Source: Amphimedon queenslandica | Lineage: Eukaryota > Porifera > Demospongiae > Haplosclerida > Niphatidae | Length of the DNA stretch: 27,097 bases | Direction: 5' to 3' | Assembly: GCF_000090795.2 (NCBI RefSeq) | Contig: NW_003546276.1 | Location: 213,205 to 240,301 of the forward strand | In this document: one piece after another, positions 1 through 10,622 of the stretch | Layout of the letters: each line of letters begins with the position of its first letter | How positions within the stretch are numbered: position 1 is the stretch's first letter | Made by a program: the position numbers and the translations under genes | The notes under the pieces: generated by a model | Seen by the model: the letters and a program-made list of their open reading frames with translations, nothing else | Told to the model about the DNA's origin: nothing | Databases searched by the model: none

Positions 1-119
1 TCTTTTGGATAATCTTTCCAAAGAACAAGATAATGTGGAACACCCTTGCAAATTGAACAGAAGGATTATAAAACAGACATCCCAGCACTTCATAGTAAAC
101 TGAGGCAGCAGGGGCTTAC

Positions 120-287
120 TTTTACAATTATTTTCTCTATCAATCTCTCAACTTCATAAACATCTTTCCCTAATAATCTCCCCCCTGTACAAGAAACTTC
201 TTCAACAGTAACATCTCCATTTAAAACTTGGTAATAACCAGGATAGTATGATAAACAAGAATGCTGCTTGCGCTTACTGGCAGCCAT
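120..287 (-). CDS. Possible first coding exon of a chromodomain-like protein (partial)
   Basis: A minus-strand open frame starts at an ATG in good context (AACATGGCTGCC) and ends exactly at a GTAAG splice donor (115-119), giving 56 codons in phase 0. The start is MAASKRKQHS. The last residues, VYEVERLIEKIIVK, resemble the first beta-strand of a chromodomain, where a conserved tyrosine in the pattern Y-x-V-E-x-(I/L) helps bind methyl-lysine. The rest of a chromodomain (a V-K-W-x-G-(Y/F) segment and helix) would have to lie in a later exon beyond the left edge. Chromodomains occur both in host chromatin proteins and in retrotransposon integrases, and I cannot tell which this is. An ATG six codons upstream or more is possible. 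What is seen: start, frame, donor. What is inferred: the domain. Confidence 0.35.
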
Positions 288-689
288 GTTGTTATTGCGT
301 TTCCGTAGCAATGGTAATTATTGACAATGAATATAATTAAAGAACAATAAATATAATTAACGCTACATGACCGCAATTATTAACAAATTTCTGGACATGA
401 CCAGTTCTCTTAAGAGCTAACAGGTAAATTATTTTGAAATAACTAACAAATTAGGCTTCTTTTATCACGGAACAAAATATAATCTTACGGAGCCGTCAGA
501 GCGAAACATAGTTTTACAGCTGCTCAGTTTTGACAAGTTTGGATATCTGTACCTAAGAGAGACCACTAGAGTTCAGCGTATTCTGTTATACTTCTGATGT
601 TGGATATTATTGAGATAAGTCTTTGCAATTATTTTTACAATGATAACCAGTAGTTTACTTGTACCTGCTGCATATATGTACTTGGTGTT
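288..689. other. Intergenic, no gene seen
   Basis: AT-rich sequence with stops in all frames. It may hold the promoter of the minus-strand exon at 120-287 and the 5' terminus of Helitron copy A, but I cannot identify the Helitron TC end by eye. Confidence 0.5.
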
Positions 690-1412
690 ATGGTATTTAT
701 TTGTTGTTTTAAAGTTAAGTGTAGTTGTTGTGCTGTTAGTTGTAAAAAAGGAAGTAGAAAAAAGAAAAGTGACTTAACTGGGACTAAATTCAAAAAGAAT
801 TTCTCCAAGATTTATGATAATAGAAAGGAAATGGAAGGTTTTATATCTAAAAACAGGTCCTATGCTAGAGCTTACGGGGCAGTGTAACAGTGTCAAAAAG
901 CAAAGCTAGAGTTGCTTATAAGATAAGTAAAAAGTATAAGCTTGGGTATTCAAAAAATTTCATGCATGAACACAGGTTACATATTGCAAAAGTGTAAAAA
1001 TTGGTACAATAAAAAACATTTTTAAATCAAGTTGCTATTTTAAAACAAATTATAGGATCAATCCAGACCACAAAAAAGAAGCCTCTTGAAAAAATTATCA
1101 AAAATATCCACAACCAAAGAAAGAAGCCTCTAGAGATAAGTATCATAAGAATCCACAACCAAAGAAAGAAGCATCTAGCGATCGTTATCAAAACAATCCG
1201 AACCACCAAAAAAGTAAATCAAAGGAACGCTATCATAAAAATCCAGGCCTTCATAAACAAAACTCCTTAAAATGGTATTACGAGAATACAGCTGCAATAT
1301 TACGTGCAACAAAAGATAAATTTCTGAGATACAAATTTTCTGATAGCGAAATAAATAAATTAAAGATGGCACTAAATAAAGAAAATAAGAGATGTCTAAA
1401 AAAATTATTATG
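690..1412 (+). pseudogene. Helitron A, basic N-terminal region with degenerate tandem repeat
   Basis: Lys/Arg-rich reading frame, interrupted by stops near 884, 1000 and 1091. From about 1084 to 1200 it carries a degenerate repeat of about 13-15 residues, for example YHKNPQPKKEASSDRYQ, two to three units. The match to Helitron copy B begins around the stretch reading SKARVAYKISKKYKLGYSK (roughly 895-960) and continues to RATKDKF (about 1302-1325). The section at 690-890 begins with a Cys-rich stretch (CCFKVKCSCCAVSCKKG) and has no visible counterpart in copy B, so it may be flank instead of element. Such basic repeats could bind nucleic acid; that is inference only. Confidence 0.6.
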
Positions 1413-3295
1413 AACGTAATTACAGTTACATATTGCATAGATTACGTTCTAATTACTCATTACCTGCACCAAATAGTGAAGCAAATGAGTATTATTTTAC
1501 GAAAATTATTGAAGCATTATATTACAGCCCTGAAATAGTTAATAATTTATTGCCATCAAGTATGAAAGGTGTAGATTTTGAGAACACATCATATGACAGT
1601 AAATGTAATGCTGCATCAAGGATATTGTTAGAATCAGTTTTGAAAAACAGATCCCACAAAGTAGGTGTATTGATACGTGCAGCAAATAGCATTAGGAAAT
1701 TGAAGTTGAATAGCTTCAGTGATTTTGGTGAGCAATCTCACACAAAAAATAGTAAGCCTTATTTTTAGGAATCAGCATATTTATATCCTAATGATGATCC
1801 TGATAGCTAATTACATGTAGATACGTGTAGTTCAATTGCAATCCCTGTTGATACAAATGGCATCGGTTATGTTGCAGGGATTGTTGATGTGTGATGCATT
1901 GATAGAATAGAAGATGATAGTGATTCTGAAGATGACAATTTTCATGATAATAATAGAATGTATACTAATAAGAGAAAGCCTACCCTCAAATGGCACTGTA
2001 CAAACAGGTGCAAGCCTTTATTAAAAAGTGACATTAGTTCTATTATTGATGTTAGACAATATTTTGATGAACCTATGAAAGAATTGAGAAAGCATTCAGA
2101 TGCATGTGATAATCGTCCTAATAAGCATTATATGACAAGATCCCTGCATGTTAAAGAAATAGATCAAGTGCCTGAACATTGTTTCTCTGATAACCCAAAT
2201 GTAACTGTAATTGTTAAAAAAAATGAAAATGGTATTGAAAAATGTTTAAATATTCAGAAATTGTTTGTGAAAGGATAGGCCATCCTGTTTTGTGTAGTAG
2301 TAGTGATACTGACAGTAAAAGCATGTTGCGTATTTTATGCAATGCATCTGTTCATTATCCTTTGTTAAGACGCCTTTTATAACACTGTTATGATGCTAGA
2401 AATGCCCATTTAACAATAGATATTATTGATTCTTCCCTTGCTGATGGTGATGTAGCAAAATTGATAAATTTAAAAATTAATAAAGCTGATGCGACTGCAT
2501 TTGATAATGTGTATTATGCCATTAATGATGGTGAAGAAGATGACCCATTTACAATACTAAACTTAGATACTGTGCTTTATTTTGAGTATAGAAAACGCTA
2601 TTGATGAATTAAAGAAAGCTTTGTCTGATCAGGCTGTTAATGGTTGTAATAGCTGTGAGAGGCTTTTAAGAAAAAATTCTGTCACTGAAGCTAAAAATTT
2701 AGTAGCGATGCTTGGAATATCCTATTAGATTACATTAGAGAGAATGATCCTACAGCATTAAATAAAGTTATGTATATTTGCAATCATTGTAAACCTATTA
2801 TTTGGAAAAATGAAGTTCCAGCACGTTGTGTGCTCGTTAAAGTGTGAGCCACTACCCAAAGAATTTGAAAATTTGGATCCTTTAATTTGCCAGTTAATAC
2901 TGAGAGCCAAATGTTTTCAGACAATTGTTAGGCTAGGCACACACACCTTAAATGTGCCTACCTATAATTCTTTGAAGGCTCTAGAAGGTGCAATGTTTTA
3001 TTTACCTCTTCCATTAGAAAAAACCATGGAAACTTTAAATGAGATTGGTATAGATTCTAATCATTTGCCTAATCCAGAACTTTATATTATTATTAATGGA
3101 CAGCCTACTAAATCAAATAATGTCTGGCGTAGTTTAGTTGATGTAAATAAAATAAAAGCAGCACTAAGAAAATTAAAAGAAATACATTGGCTTTATAGAA
3201 ACGTAGATGATGATTCCATCAATGAATCGTCTAAAAATGTTATACAAGTTGTTAGCAATACTACTTGTAAAATGCTTGAAAAAGCAAATAAATGA
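1412..3295 (+). pseudogene. Helitron A, region upstream of the Rep domain with CxxC zinc motif
   Basis: Pieces in shifting frames: 1433-1768 (SLPAPNSEANEYY onward), 1958-2278, about 2280-2600, and 2810-3295. Two Cys pairs, CNSC near 2646 and CNHC near 2784, look like a zinc-binding knuckle of the sort found upstream of the Rep domain in animal Helitrons. The stretch from about 2870 to 3180 (KCFQTIVRLGTHT..., then a GAMFYLPLPLE motif and ELYIIINGQPTKSNNVWR) is the most intact part and is recognisable as the conserved region preceding Rep. Breaks include TAG at about 1766, TGA at about 1893, a frameshift near 2590 and a small deletion near 2700 that removes a few codons present in copy B. Confidence 0.75.
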
Positions 3296-4614
3296 TCAAG
3301 ATTTAGAAGGCCTTTCGGCATATACGATTAGAAATCTTGATAGTAAAATTGCAACTGGTTCTGATATCAGTCAATATAAATTAATGAATGTAAAAAAAGT
3401 GCCTATAGACAATAGGCAAGAGCATCTCGATTTGTTATGCCTTCCTACTTTATTTCCTACTGGACAATATGGAGAGCATCACCCAGACAAAGCTATCCAG
3501 CTCAGACTTTATCATTTAGTGAATACATAAAATCTGGACTTTTAGACAACAATCCCCAATTTCGTAGAAATCATTCATATTGTTTGCACAATTATGGATT
3601 AAAAATTAACAAGGCCTTAAAATCTGGCATATATAAATTATTAAAAACGTCAAGGAGTAACGTTGGTCAAACTGTTGCTGAAATATTAAAAAAATTAATG
3701 CGTCAGGTGAAAAATTTGAAGGCAATTTAAGTACCATGTTGGCTCCAATACGGGGCACAAATCAATATTGGTTCCGTGTGAAAAGTGAAGTCAAAGCAAT
3801 GATTGCTGAGTATGGCTCACCAACACTTTTCCTAACATTAAGTTGTGCTGAATACGATTCAGCTGATATAGCACAATAATTAAGAAAAGTGAATAATGCA
3901 CCACAATCATATAGTATTTCTAGATTATGTACTGAGGACCCTGTTTCAGTATCGCGACAATTTTCATACAAATTTAAGGATTTCTTTAACATAGTCAATC
4001 TCCAGAGAGGTGTTCTAGGCAAAGTAGAGCAATATTATGTTAAAAAAGAATATCAAATGCGTGGAACACCTCATTATCACATCCTCCTATGAATTGATAA
4101 TGCTCCTGTTGTCGGTACTGATCATCCAGAAAAAGTCTGTTCTTTCATACAAGATAGGATAACCTGTCATATACCAGATAGTAACACGTCGCCTGATTAA
4201 ATTTTTTTGCTAACAAAATACCAAATGCACAAGTGCAGCAAATACTGCAAGTGAAATATTAAAGTCGGCAAGACCTATGTATCTAGATGCCAATTTGATT
4301 TTCCTGGACCAGTACGACATAGTATTTGCATCAATGATGTTGAAAATAACTTGAAATCATGCAATAAAATATAATATCTCAAATGAAATGAAAAAGAAGT
4401 TCGAGTCAACGACTACAATCCTTTACTGTTGAAATTATGGCGTCCAAATATGGATTTGCAATACATAGCAGGGAGGAGTCTTTCGTTAACAGAGTATGCA
4501 ACTGGACATGTTACTAAAGCAGAAAAGAGTCATACACAGGACTTATGGGATGAAGTCAGCAGCTGTGACAACATACATAGCAGGCTTTGGAAAATCGGAC
4601 AAAAATTACTTTGA
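3296..4614 (+). pseudogene. Helitron A, Rep (HUH) nuclease domain, broken
   Basis: This covers the Helitron-like N domain and the Rep nuclease. Motifs in order: a conserved lead-in LDLLCLPTLFPTGQYGEHHP (about 3429-3488); the block reading PTLFLTLSCAEYD (about 3820-3858); the metal-binding HUH motif as RGTPHYHILL with His codons inside 4072-4080; and the tyrosine motif TEYATGHVTKAEKS around 4489-4530. In active Helitrons two tyrosines sit four residues apart. Here the first is kept (4495-4497) but the second is His (4507-4509). A TGA follows directly after HYHILL (4090-4092), and further stops occur at about 3876, 4198 and 4612. Nuclease fold and metal site are recognisable, but the enzyme is dead. 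Confidence 0.85.
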
Positions 4615-6664
4615 GCTAAAGAAGTAGGACTATATGAAGCTAGTGATCTTCTCGGTGAAAGTTTATACATCAAATCAGTTACCGTACAGTACGTTAATGT
4701 GTACTTGCCTCATAAGAGGAGCAGAAAAATGAAAAACTAGTCATATTTAACTGAAATGGATCAATCTTCGAAAGACATCTTTAATCCTAGCATAATAGAA
4801 GACTTTTATCCAACAAGACTGAATAACATGGAAGATGTATCTCTTTATGAATTTGTTGCTAATTACAAATTTCATAAAATAGGAGAAAATGGAGAAAGAG
4901 AATACAAACTTCGATCAAAGCCAGTCCTTCCAAACCATAGGAAATTTAATCCTATGCAAGAAGCAGAAATAAACAATTTTTATTACTCACTAATATTTTT
5001 ATTTCTGCCTTTTAGAGACGAGAGCACACTCGTAATGGAAGGAGAAACAATGGAAGAAGCTTTTAACCATCACAGAGAAGCATTTATACGTGGCATTGAA
5101 AATCATTTCAACAATCTACAGAAATTATTAGAAGCGGAACGTAATTGGAAGAAAATAGTCGATGCAAGAAAGAAAGCCGGTTTTACTGAAGAACTTCCTG
5201 ATTACAAGATGATGAGCCTCAATTACTGGGTCAAATAATGGAAGAAGTAACTGATATTCCTGACATGTATATAAATGTACCTAATTTAACATTAGAGCAA
5301 AGAGAGGCAATGCTTAATGTAGATAAAAAAGAATTTTTGATAAAATTAAGAGTCATTATATAAGTCAAACAGAACGTTAAGACTTATTACACAATGAGTC
5401 TTCCAGACTACTTAGATTAGATAATATCAAACCGCTAAGGATGTTTATTAGTGGTGTAGGTGGAACTGGTAAGTCGTTTTTGATAGAGGCAATAAAATGC
5501 CTAGTGGATGACATATGGCATCCAAAAAGTGGTGAAATTATGTGTGCTATAGTAGCACCAACAGGTATAGCTGCATTTAATGTAGGCACACTCACAATAC
5601 ATAGATCATTTTAGCTACCAATAGAGCATGAGGGAAAGACAGCTGGATATTGAGCTTTGAGTAAAGAACCTCGGAAAAGAATAAAAATGACACTTAAAAA
5701 TTAAGAAATTATAATAGTATACGAGGTATTTATGGTATCGAATCTAAACCTAGCATATTTACACATGCACTTAGAAGATATATTTGGTACTGATGAATGT
5801 TTTGGATCTAAAAATATTTTATTTGTAGATGACCTCTTACAATTGCCACCAGTTAATGGTAGGCCAGTATTTAAAAAAATTAGCCACAAACAAGTAAAAA
5901 CTAGACTTGGAGCAGCAAATGCAGTTAACGTATGGAAAGAAGCAGTTAAATATGATGAACAATCAATAAGCGACAAAAAGGAGACGAATCTTCCTTTAAG
6001 ATGCTTGATTCTGTTAGGTATGGCTCACTGACTGATGAAACTATTGATATGCTTAAGAGTTGCGTATTTAAGGTTTCAATACAAGAAAAATATCAGGAAT
6101 TGGAAAGTGAAGGAACAAATCCTCCAATTTGCCTACTTTCTAAGGTAGATGCCTGCCAAAAATCAATGAATTAATGTTAGGTCTAGAAATTCAATGTTGT
6201 TGATGAAATGACAGCACAGCGAAAATTGACAAGAAACAAGAAAAAATAATTAGAGAAACTAAAAGATCAACCAAGCAAAACAGCTGGTTTAGAAACTGTA
6301 TTGTCTTTAGCAGTAGGCTGTAGAGTAATGCTAAGACGTAATATTGATGTGACTGTAGGATTAGTTAATGGTGCCATTGGTACAGTAATGGGTATTTATG
6401 ATACACATGTATCAATGAAATTTGATCATACTGATGTATTTTGTGACATAGAAAGTGTTACATCTAGATTTATGCTATCAAAAAATTTGTATATTCATAG
6501 GAAACTGTTTCCCCTTATACTTTCTTATGCTATTACTATACATAAATGTCAGGGTCTCTCACTAGATACAGCCATTATTGATTTATCTACTAATGTTTTT
6601 GGGGATGGAATGGCATATGTTGCATTGTCTCGTGTACGTACATTAAATGGATTACATTTGTTAT
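4615..6664 (+). pseudogene. Helitron A, PIF1-type helicase domain, broken
   Basis: After a linker (4756-5238, [20 protein letters not shown]...) comes a superfamily-1 PIF1-like helicase. Walker A is intact as GVGGTGKS at 5453-5476. A TAG at 5612-5614 replaces the Gln expected in F-Q-L-P; copy B carries the same stop. Walker B is damaged: the expected V-D-E-V-S-M reads V-Y-E-V-F-M near 5715-5737. The next block, a GDLLQLPPVNGRP motif, reads VDDLLQLPPVNGRP near 5824-5865. The C-terminal part is well kept at 6301-6664, with [19 protein letters not shown] and the motif V/VI region [11 protein letters not shown] and [16 protein letters not shown]. The role would be unwinding donor DNA during rolling-circle transposition. 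Confidence 0.88.
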
Positions 6665-7232
6665 GATTTGATCCTCTCTCAGTTAAAGTTAGTAGTCTGT
6701 GCATTAACGAAATTAACCGCCTCAGAAGTAAATTTTGGAATGACTTTCCTCAAATCAAGAAAAGTAAAGGAAAGAAGAGAAAGGTTCAAGTGACTGGTAT
6801 AATTGATGATGGTGAACCTTGTAGTAAGAATGCCAAGGTGTCTCTAAGTCATGTACAAAGTACTAGTAACAGTACTGTTAGTAGCAATAAACGTAACAGT
6901 ACTGATTTACAAAACTCTAATCGCCCCAAAAGAGTAAAATATGTGACGATAATGCTTTAAATAAGCCTTGCCCCCAAAAAAGGAAGTTGATGTAGACAGT
7001 AGTACTGACAATACTGCTTTGGTATTGTCTCGCTCAGAAAAATATGATAAATTAATTGTTTCAATTAATTTGAAAGACCTAAAAACCATATTTAATGTCG
7101 AAGATGATGATAGTTGTAGTAGTCTCATTGTATCTATAAAACTCTCAAACATTAAATGTAAACCAAAAGATGATAAAACCAAGTGTTGTAAAAAATGACC
7201 ATTGTAGTAATAGTCTGATTGTATCTATAAAA
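6665..7232 (+). pseudogene. Helitron A, linker with repeated LIVSI motif
   Basis: Basic and Ser/Asn-rich linker between helicase and OTU domain. It begins with a KSKGKKRKVQ nuclear-localisation-like stretch near 6763-6790. From about 7049 the frame carries three copies of a short motif, LIVSINLKDLK, LIVSIKLSNIK and LIVSIKLSSIK (about 7052, 7121 and 7212). The last two copies are also near-identical in DNA, about 89 bp apart, so this is a recent internal duplication. A frameshift between 7170 and 7198 separates copies 2 and 3. Each motif follows an acidic or Ser-rich stretch. The function is not known to me. Confidence 0.6.
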
Positions 7233-7968
7233 CTCTCAAGCATTAAATTAAAGACAAGTAATCCACAAAACGATGATGATGTCATCTTTACTTATGAAGA
7301 GCCTCCCAACTCAGATATTGTGAGAAGGAGACAATGGGATTATGTTTATTACTCTGGTAATGAAGAATATCAAAGGTGTTGTGAGATTTTAAATCTCAAA
7401 TTTGTCACAGCTGCTAGAATCTTACCTTGTAGTCCAACAACAGCATTGTCAGATGGAAGAGTTCCTAATAGTACTCTTGATGTCCCTGGTCATGGGAACT
7501 GTTTACTTTATGCCCTTTCATATCTCATCACTGGGTCAATTTCTCAGTGTTACAAATTACGTAAAGCAATTGTTAGTAATATGCCAAACTTTGAACAATT
7601 GTTTAATAGTACATTAAGTGCAACCAGATATTAAAGCATATATGCTTACATAAATAAGTCCAAAATGTATAGAAATTGTGTGTGGGCCACTGACACAGAT
7701 TATGACACTAACTGCAATATTAGGTACAACCATATATTCACATTCACTATCTCCTACTTTTGTTGGCTGGGCTAGATATGCAACCCAATCTTTATATGGC
7801 ATTCCTTGTGATACTAATACACCTGCTTTGTATTTGAAGCATGTTGGTACTAATCATTTCGAAGCAGTTAAGTCTTTTAATATTTCTTAAGCATTGATTG
7901 ATGATGGAAGTGGGTATGGTGAATGGGAGGTCCATCATCTTAAAGACATTGGTTGTTTAATGTGACTT
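7233..7968 (+). pseudogene. Helitron A, OTU cysteine-protease domain, broken
   Basis: OTU domains are ubiquitin-type cysteine proteases, and OTU fused behind a Helitron helicase is a known animal arrangement. The catalytic region reads DVPGHGNCLLYALSYLITGS around 7479-7538: the Cys (7500-7502) is present, but the usual G-D-G of OTU is G-H-G. The C-terminal catalytic His is visible in TNHFEAVKSF (His codon 7855-7857). The middle is split by a TAA at 7632-7634 and a frameshift near 7690 (frame moves from KMYRNCVWATDT to QIMTLTAILGTTIYSHS). After the TAA at 7888 the same frame stays open for about 25 codons (ALIDDGSGYGEWEVHHLK) up to a TGA near 7964, so the original C terminus may have been longer. 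Confidence 0.82.
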
Positions 7969-8432
7969 ATATTTCACTGCATGTGCAATGTGAATGATGT
8001 CTGAGTGTGAAAACCATTGGTGCATATCCACCCAGTATTGCTCAGTATCAAGGGATCTAACTGCATTCAGGATGTGAGATTAATCAATGTATAACAGTGA
8101 ATATTGATTACTTGTTGCTATAATGGACAGGGAGATGGTGTGAATAAGGTTTGGTGTTCATTAGAGTTTTGCATTGATTCAAATTTGTGTGACTATCATT
8201 TATGTAGGACAGAGGGTTAGGAAGGGAGGAAGCTGTCATTAACAAATCTGGATCTTGTTTGTGGCTTGTACTACATGTTTATTACAAATGACAGGTGCTT
8301 ATGGATCTGGGCTCTGCTAAAATAATATTGAAGGACAAGAACAACTTTCGAGTAAAATTAAAAGTTGTGATTATACATGTAGTATTATTCAAGCAGTGAT
8401 TCTGTACACATATTAATGATCATCATGCATGT
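7969..8432. other. No gene seen; 3' flank of Helitron A
   Basis: Stops in all frames. The Helitron 3' terminus (hairpin then CTRR) should lie here or further right, but I cannot pick it out with confidence. Confidence 0.5.
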
Positions 8433-8621
8433 TAATGCTGCCATCAATGCTGTGCGCATTACATATATGTAAATGCTTGCCAGCTGATGTTGCGCATAAT
8501 GCTGCCATCAATGCTGTGCGCAATATTAAGTTAATGCTTGCCGGCTGATGTTGCGCATTTAAATGATGTTGCCATCAATGCCGTACACATATTAAATGCT
8601 TGCCAGCTGATGTTGCTCATC
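8433..8621. repeat. 63-bp tandem repeat, three units
   Basis: Three head-to-tail units at about 8433-8496, 8497-8558 and 8559-8621. Each has the same order: AATGCTGCCATCAATGCTGT, a variable A/T-rich spacer, then AATGCTTGCCAGCTGATGTTG. Unit 3 is the most diverged. The units are 62-64 bp and not a codon-preserving set, so this is a minisatellite in non-coding DNA. Confidence 0.9.
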
Positions 8622-8632
8622 TTTTATTGATG

Positions 8633-10425
8633 ATTGTTGTAACATGTGCATGTTCTCATTAACAAAAAAAATTGTTTGCACATTGGAAATTCTTCATGTA
8701 CACAATGTTATTTTGTATTAAGCAGTTCAAAACAGTAGGCAGTATCTTAACTGAGGATAGCATTAGTAAGCAATATTATGTCTAAAATACATGCATGCAC
8801 ATACATGTATGATCCGATCAGAAATATTGTAGATGCTACCATTATCATTATTAGTTAGTATGTCACGTTCATACTTTTCACAGGTACTCGCTTGGCACAA
8901 GGACTGCAATGTGGTGTTAAAGAGTGAGGTTTGATGTGATTAATTATAGAGTTTGTTCACCATTACTGTTTGTTCTATTGTTATTATTAGCCTGTGAGTT
9001 TACATTGCTTATATACTTTTTATATGTTTCCATTACTATGCTTGACAGGTAATTACAGCTGGGAATGATTTGCTGATTCAGCAATACCTTTGCTTGATAT
9101 TGGAAAGTGCAATATAACGAAAGGCAATTCTGTATTTAGATTGTTGTAACTAAATTAATTTAGTTATTAAATGTACCTTAATGTTTTGTTGCAGCTCCTT
9201 GTTTAGTAGTTGTATCACGCGGTAGGAGGTGCCAGTTTACATATGTATAGGTTTTATATTATTGTATATAGTCTTAGCAATGGAATATGTAGTAAGATGG
9301 AGATTATTGAGATGTCTTATGTATTTTGGTATAGATTATGATTCTAGGTTACATACTTTATATTTGTTTGATGATTATATTATTAATTATGGCCACAGTA
9401 AGTACTTTCTTTACTCAATATAAATGAATCCTTGCCAATGCATTTTTTGTTGTGTGCATGCATGTTCTCATTAACAATACAAAAATAATTGTCTGCACAT
9501 TGGAATGTATTCATGTGGTCTATTAATGTGTATTTGCACAATGCAGGTCTCGTAGAAGAAACTTAATTCAGAATGGCATGATTCATCAAATTGAATGGTG
9601 TATGTATAAATTACATGTACAGTGTATGTATATATACTTGTATGAGTCAATCATAGCTTATTATGCATTGTGGAGCTATACATGTCTTATATGTATATTA
9701 ATTGTTGATAAATGCATGTATGCTACTGTCAATTTGTTAGTACATAATGTATAATTTCACATTCATAATTTACACAGGTACACATTTTATACAAGGACTT
9801 CAACATGGTGAGAATAAGGTCAGACTTGGAAAGAGATTTAAAAGGTGAAGGGTTATTGCTCTTTGTGAGCAGATGTATCTTTATAGTGGTTTGTAATGTA
9901 AGTTAGTGACAAACATAAGTTATATCATGCACATACATGTACATATTTAGTATAGCATATATAGCCTGTGTATTTACATTGCTTGCTGTTGATGATGTTT
10001 CTTTCTTACTTTGCTTTAAGGTATTTTCAACTGCAAATGATTTAATGATTCTGCAATAAGGTGTAATATAATACTTTCATAGCATGGTAAATGTCTAAGG
10101 CTATTGTCTCATTTCATTTGTGGTGGCTAAATTAATTTCTAATAAATAATCATCATTGTAACATTATGTTTTGTTGTAGCTCTTTGATCAGTGATGCTTT
10201 CACACTGGATGAGGTGCCAGTTCTAGCTACAGAGGTTTCATATTGTCATAGTCTTAGCAATTGAATACATAGTAAGATAGAATATTGTGAGATTCTATTG
10301 TTTTTTATTATTGTGTTATAGATCATGATCCAAGGCTATAATTCTTTTTCAATTATTAATATTGATTATCTGATTAACTATGGCTACGGTATGTATTTTC
10401 TTTACTCATTAATATAATTAAGTAA
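8633..10425. repeat. Degenerate direct duplication of a ~0.8-1.0-kb unit
   Basis: Unit 1 (about 8633-9436) and unit 2 (about 9444-10425) share ordered blocks in the same orientation: TGTTCTCATTAACAA then TGCACATTGGAA (8650 and 9464); ACAAGGACT (8896 and 9792); GCCTGTG then TTTACATTGCTT (8991 and 9963); TTTTGTTG then AGCTC (9185 and 10172); GAGGTGCCAGTT (9225 and 10210); and TAGTCTTAGCAAT near 9270 and 10249. The offset grows from about 810 to 985 bp, so the units differ by indels. I see no convincing protein in either; a 64-codon plus-strand frame at 9229-9423 is not conserved in unit 2. Confidence 0.75.
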
Positions 10426-10560
10426 TGTATATCACATGTATTTGTATTGTTGGAAGATTGAAGCTCAAGTATTGAATTGATTTGCGTTGTTGAACAAACA
10501 CAAATTTTAGCATTGCTATTATAATTTCTGTTTTGGCTTTACGCTTAAAAATATTTGACT

Positions 10561-10566
10561 TTTATT
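10561..10566 (-). terminator. Poly(A) signal AATAAA of the proline-rich gene
   Basis: AATAAA on the minus strand, 57 nt past the stop codon of the proline-rich gene, which is a usual position for a 3'-UTR cleavage signal. Confidence 0.5.
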
Positions 10567-10622
10567 ATAAGTTTTTAATTTAAGAAAAGTTAACTTTTTA
10601 CATGTACATATTATATAATAAT

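Larger units (their letters stand above)
690..7968 (+). mobile_element. Helitron copy A: near full-length, decayed Rep-helicase-OTU element
   Basis: Fragments in all three plus frames line up, in order, with one very long Helitron Rep/helicase protein: basic N-terminal repeats, a CxxC pair, the Rep nuclease with HUH motif and tyrosines, a PIF1-type helicase and an OTU domain. Helitrons are rolling-circle DNA transposons of eukaryotes; the Rep domain nicks and joins DNA, the helicase unwinds it, and animal copies often carry an extra OTU protease. The frame is broken by many stops and small indels, so this copy cannot encode the protein. A second copy lies inverted at 18777-25540. I could not place the true termini (5' TC, 3' hairpin plus CTRR), so both boundaries are those of recognisable coding homology. 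Confidence 0.9.

Noticed and set aside
2..103. 33-codon plus-strand frame open from the left edge
   Set aside because: Too short, no acceptor or motif; the minus strand offers a better exon here.
1027..1438. Two minus-strand hydrophobic ORFs over the Helitron A start
   Set aside because: They are the antisense of the Lys-rich N-terminal repeats, whose plus-strand reading is matched by copy B.
3762..4022. 86-codon minus-strand ORF
   Set aside because: Antisense shadow of the conserved Rep region of Helitron A.
8433..8621. CRISPR-like array of regularly spaced repeats
   Set aside because: The whole 63-bp unit is repeated, without constant repeat plus unique spacers, and the setting is eukaryotic.
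9229..9423. 64-codon hydrophobic plus-strand ORF
   Set aside because: The matching part of the second duplication unit (about 10210-10400) does not keep the frame; it looks like a chance ORF in A/T-rich DNA.
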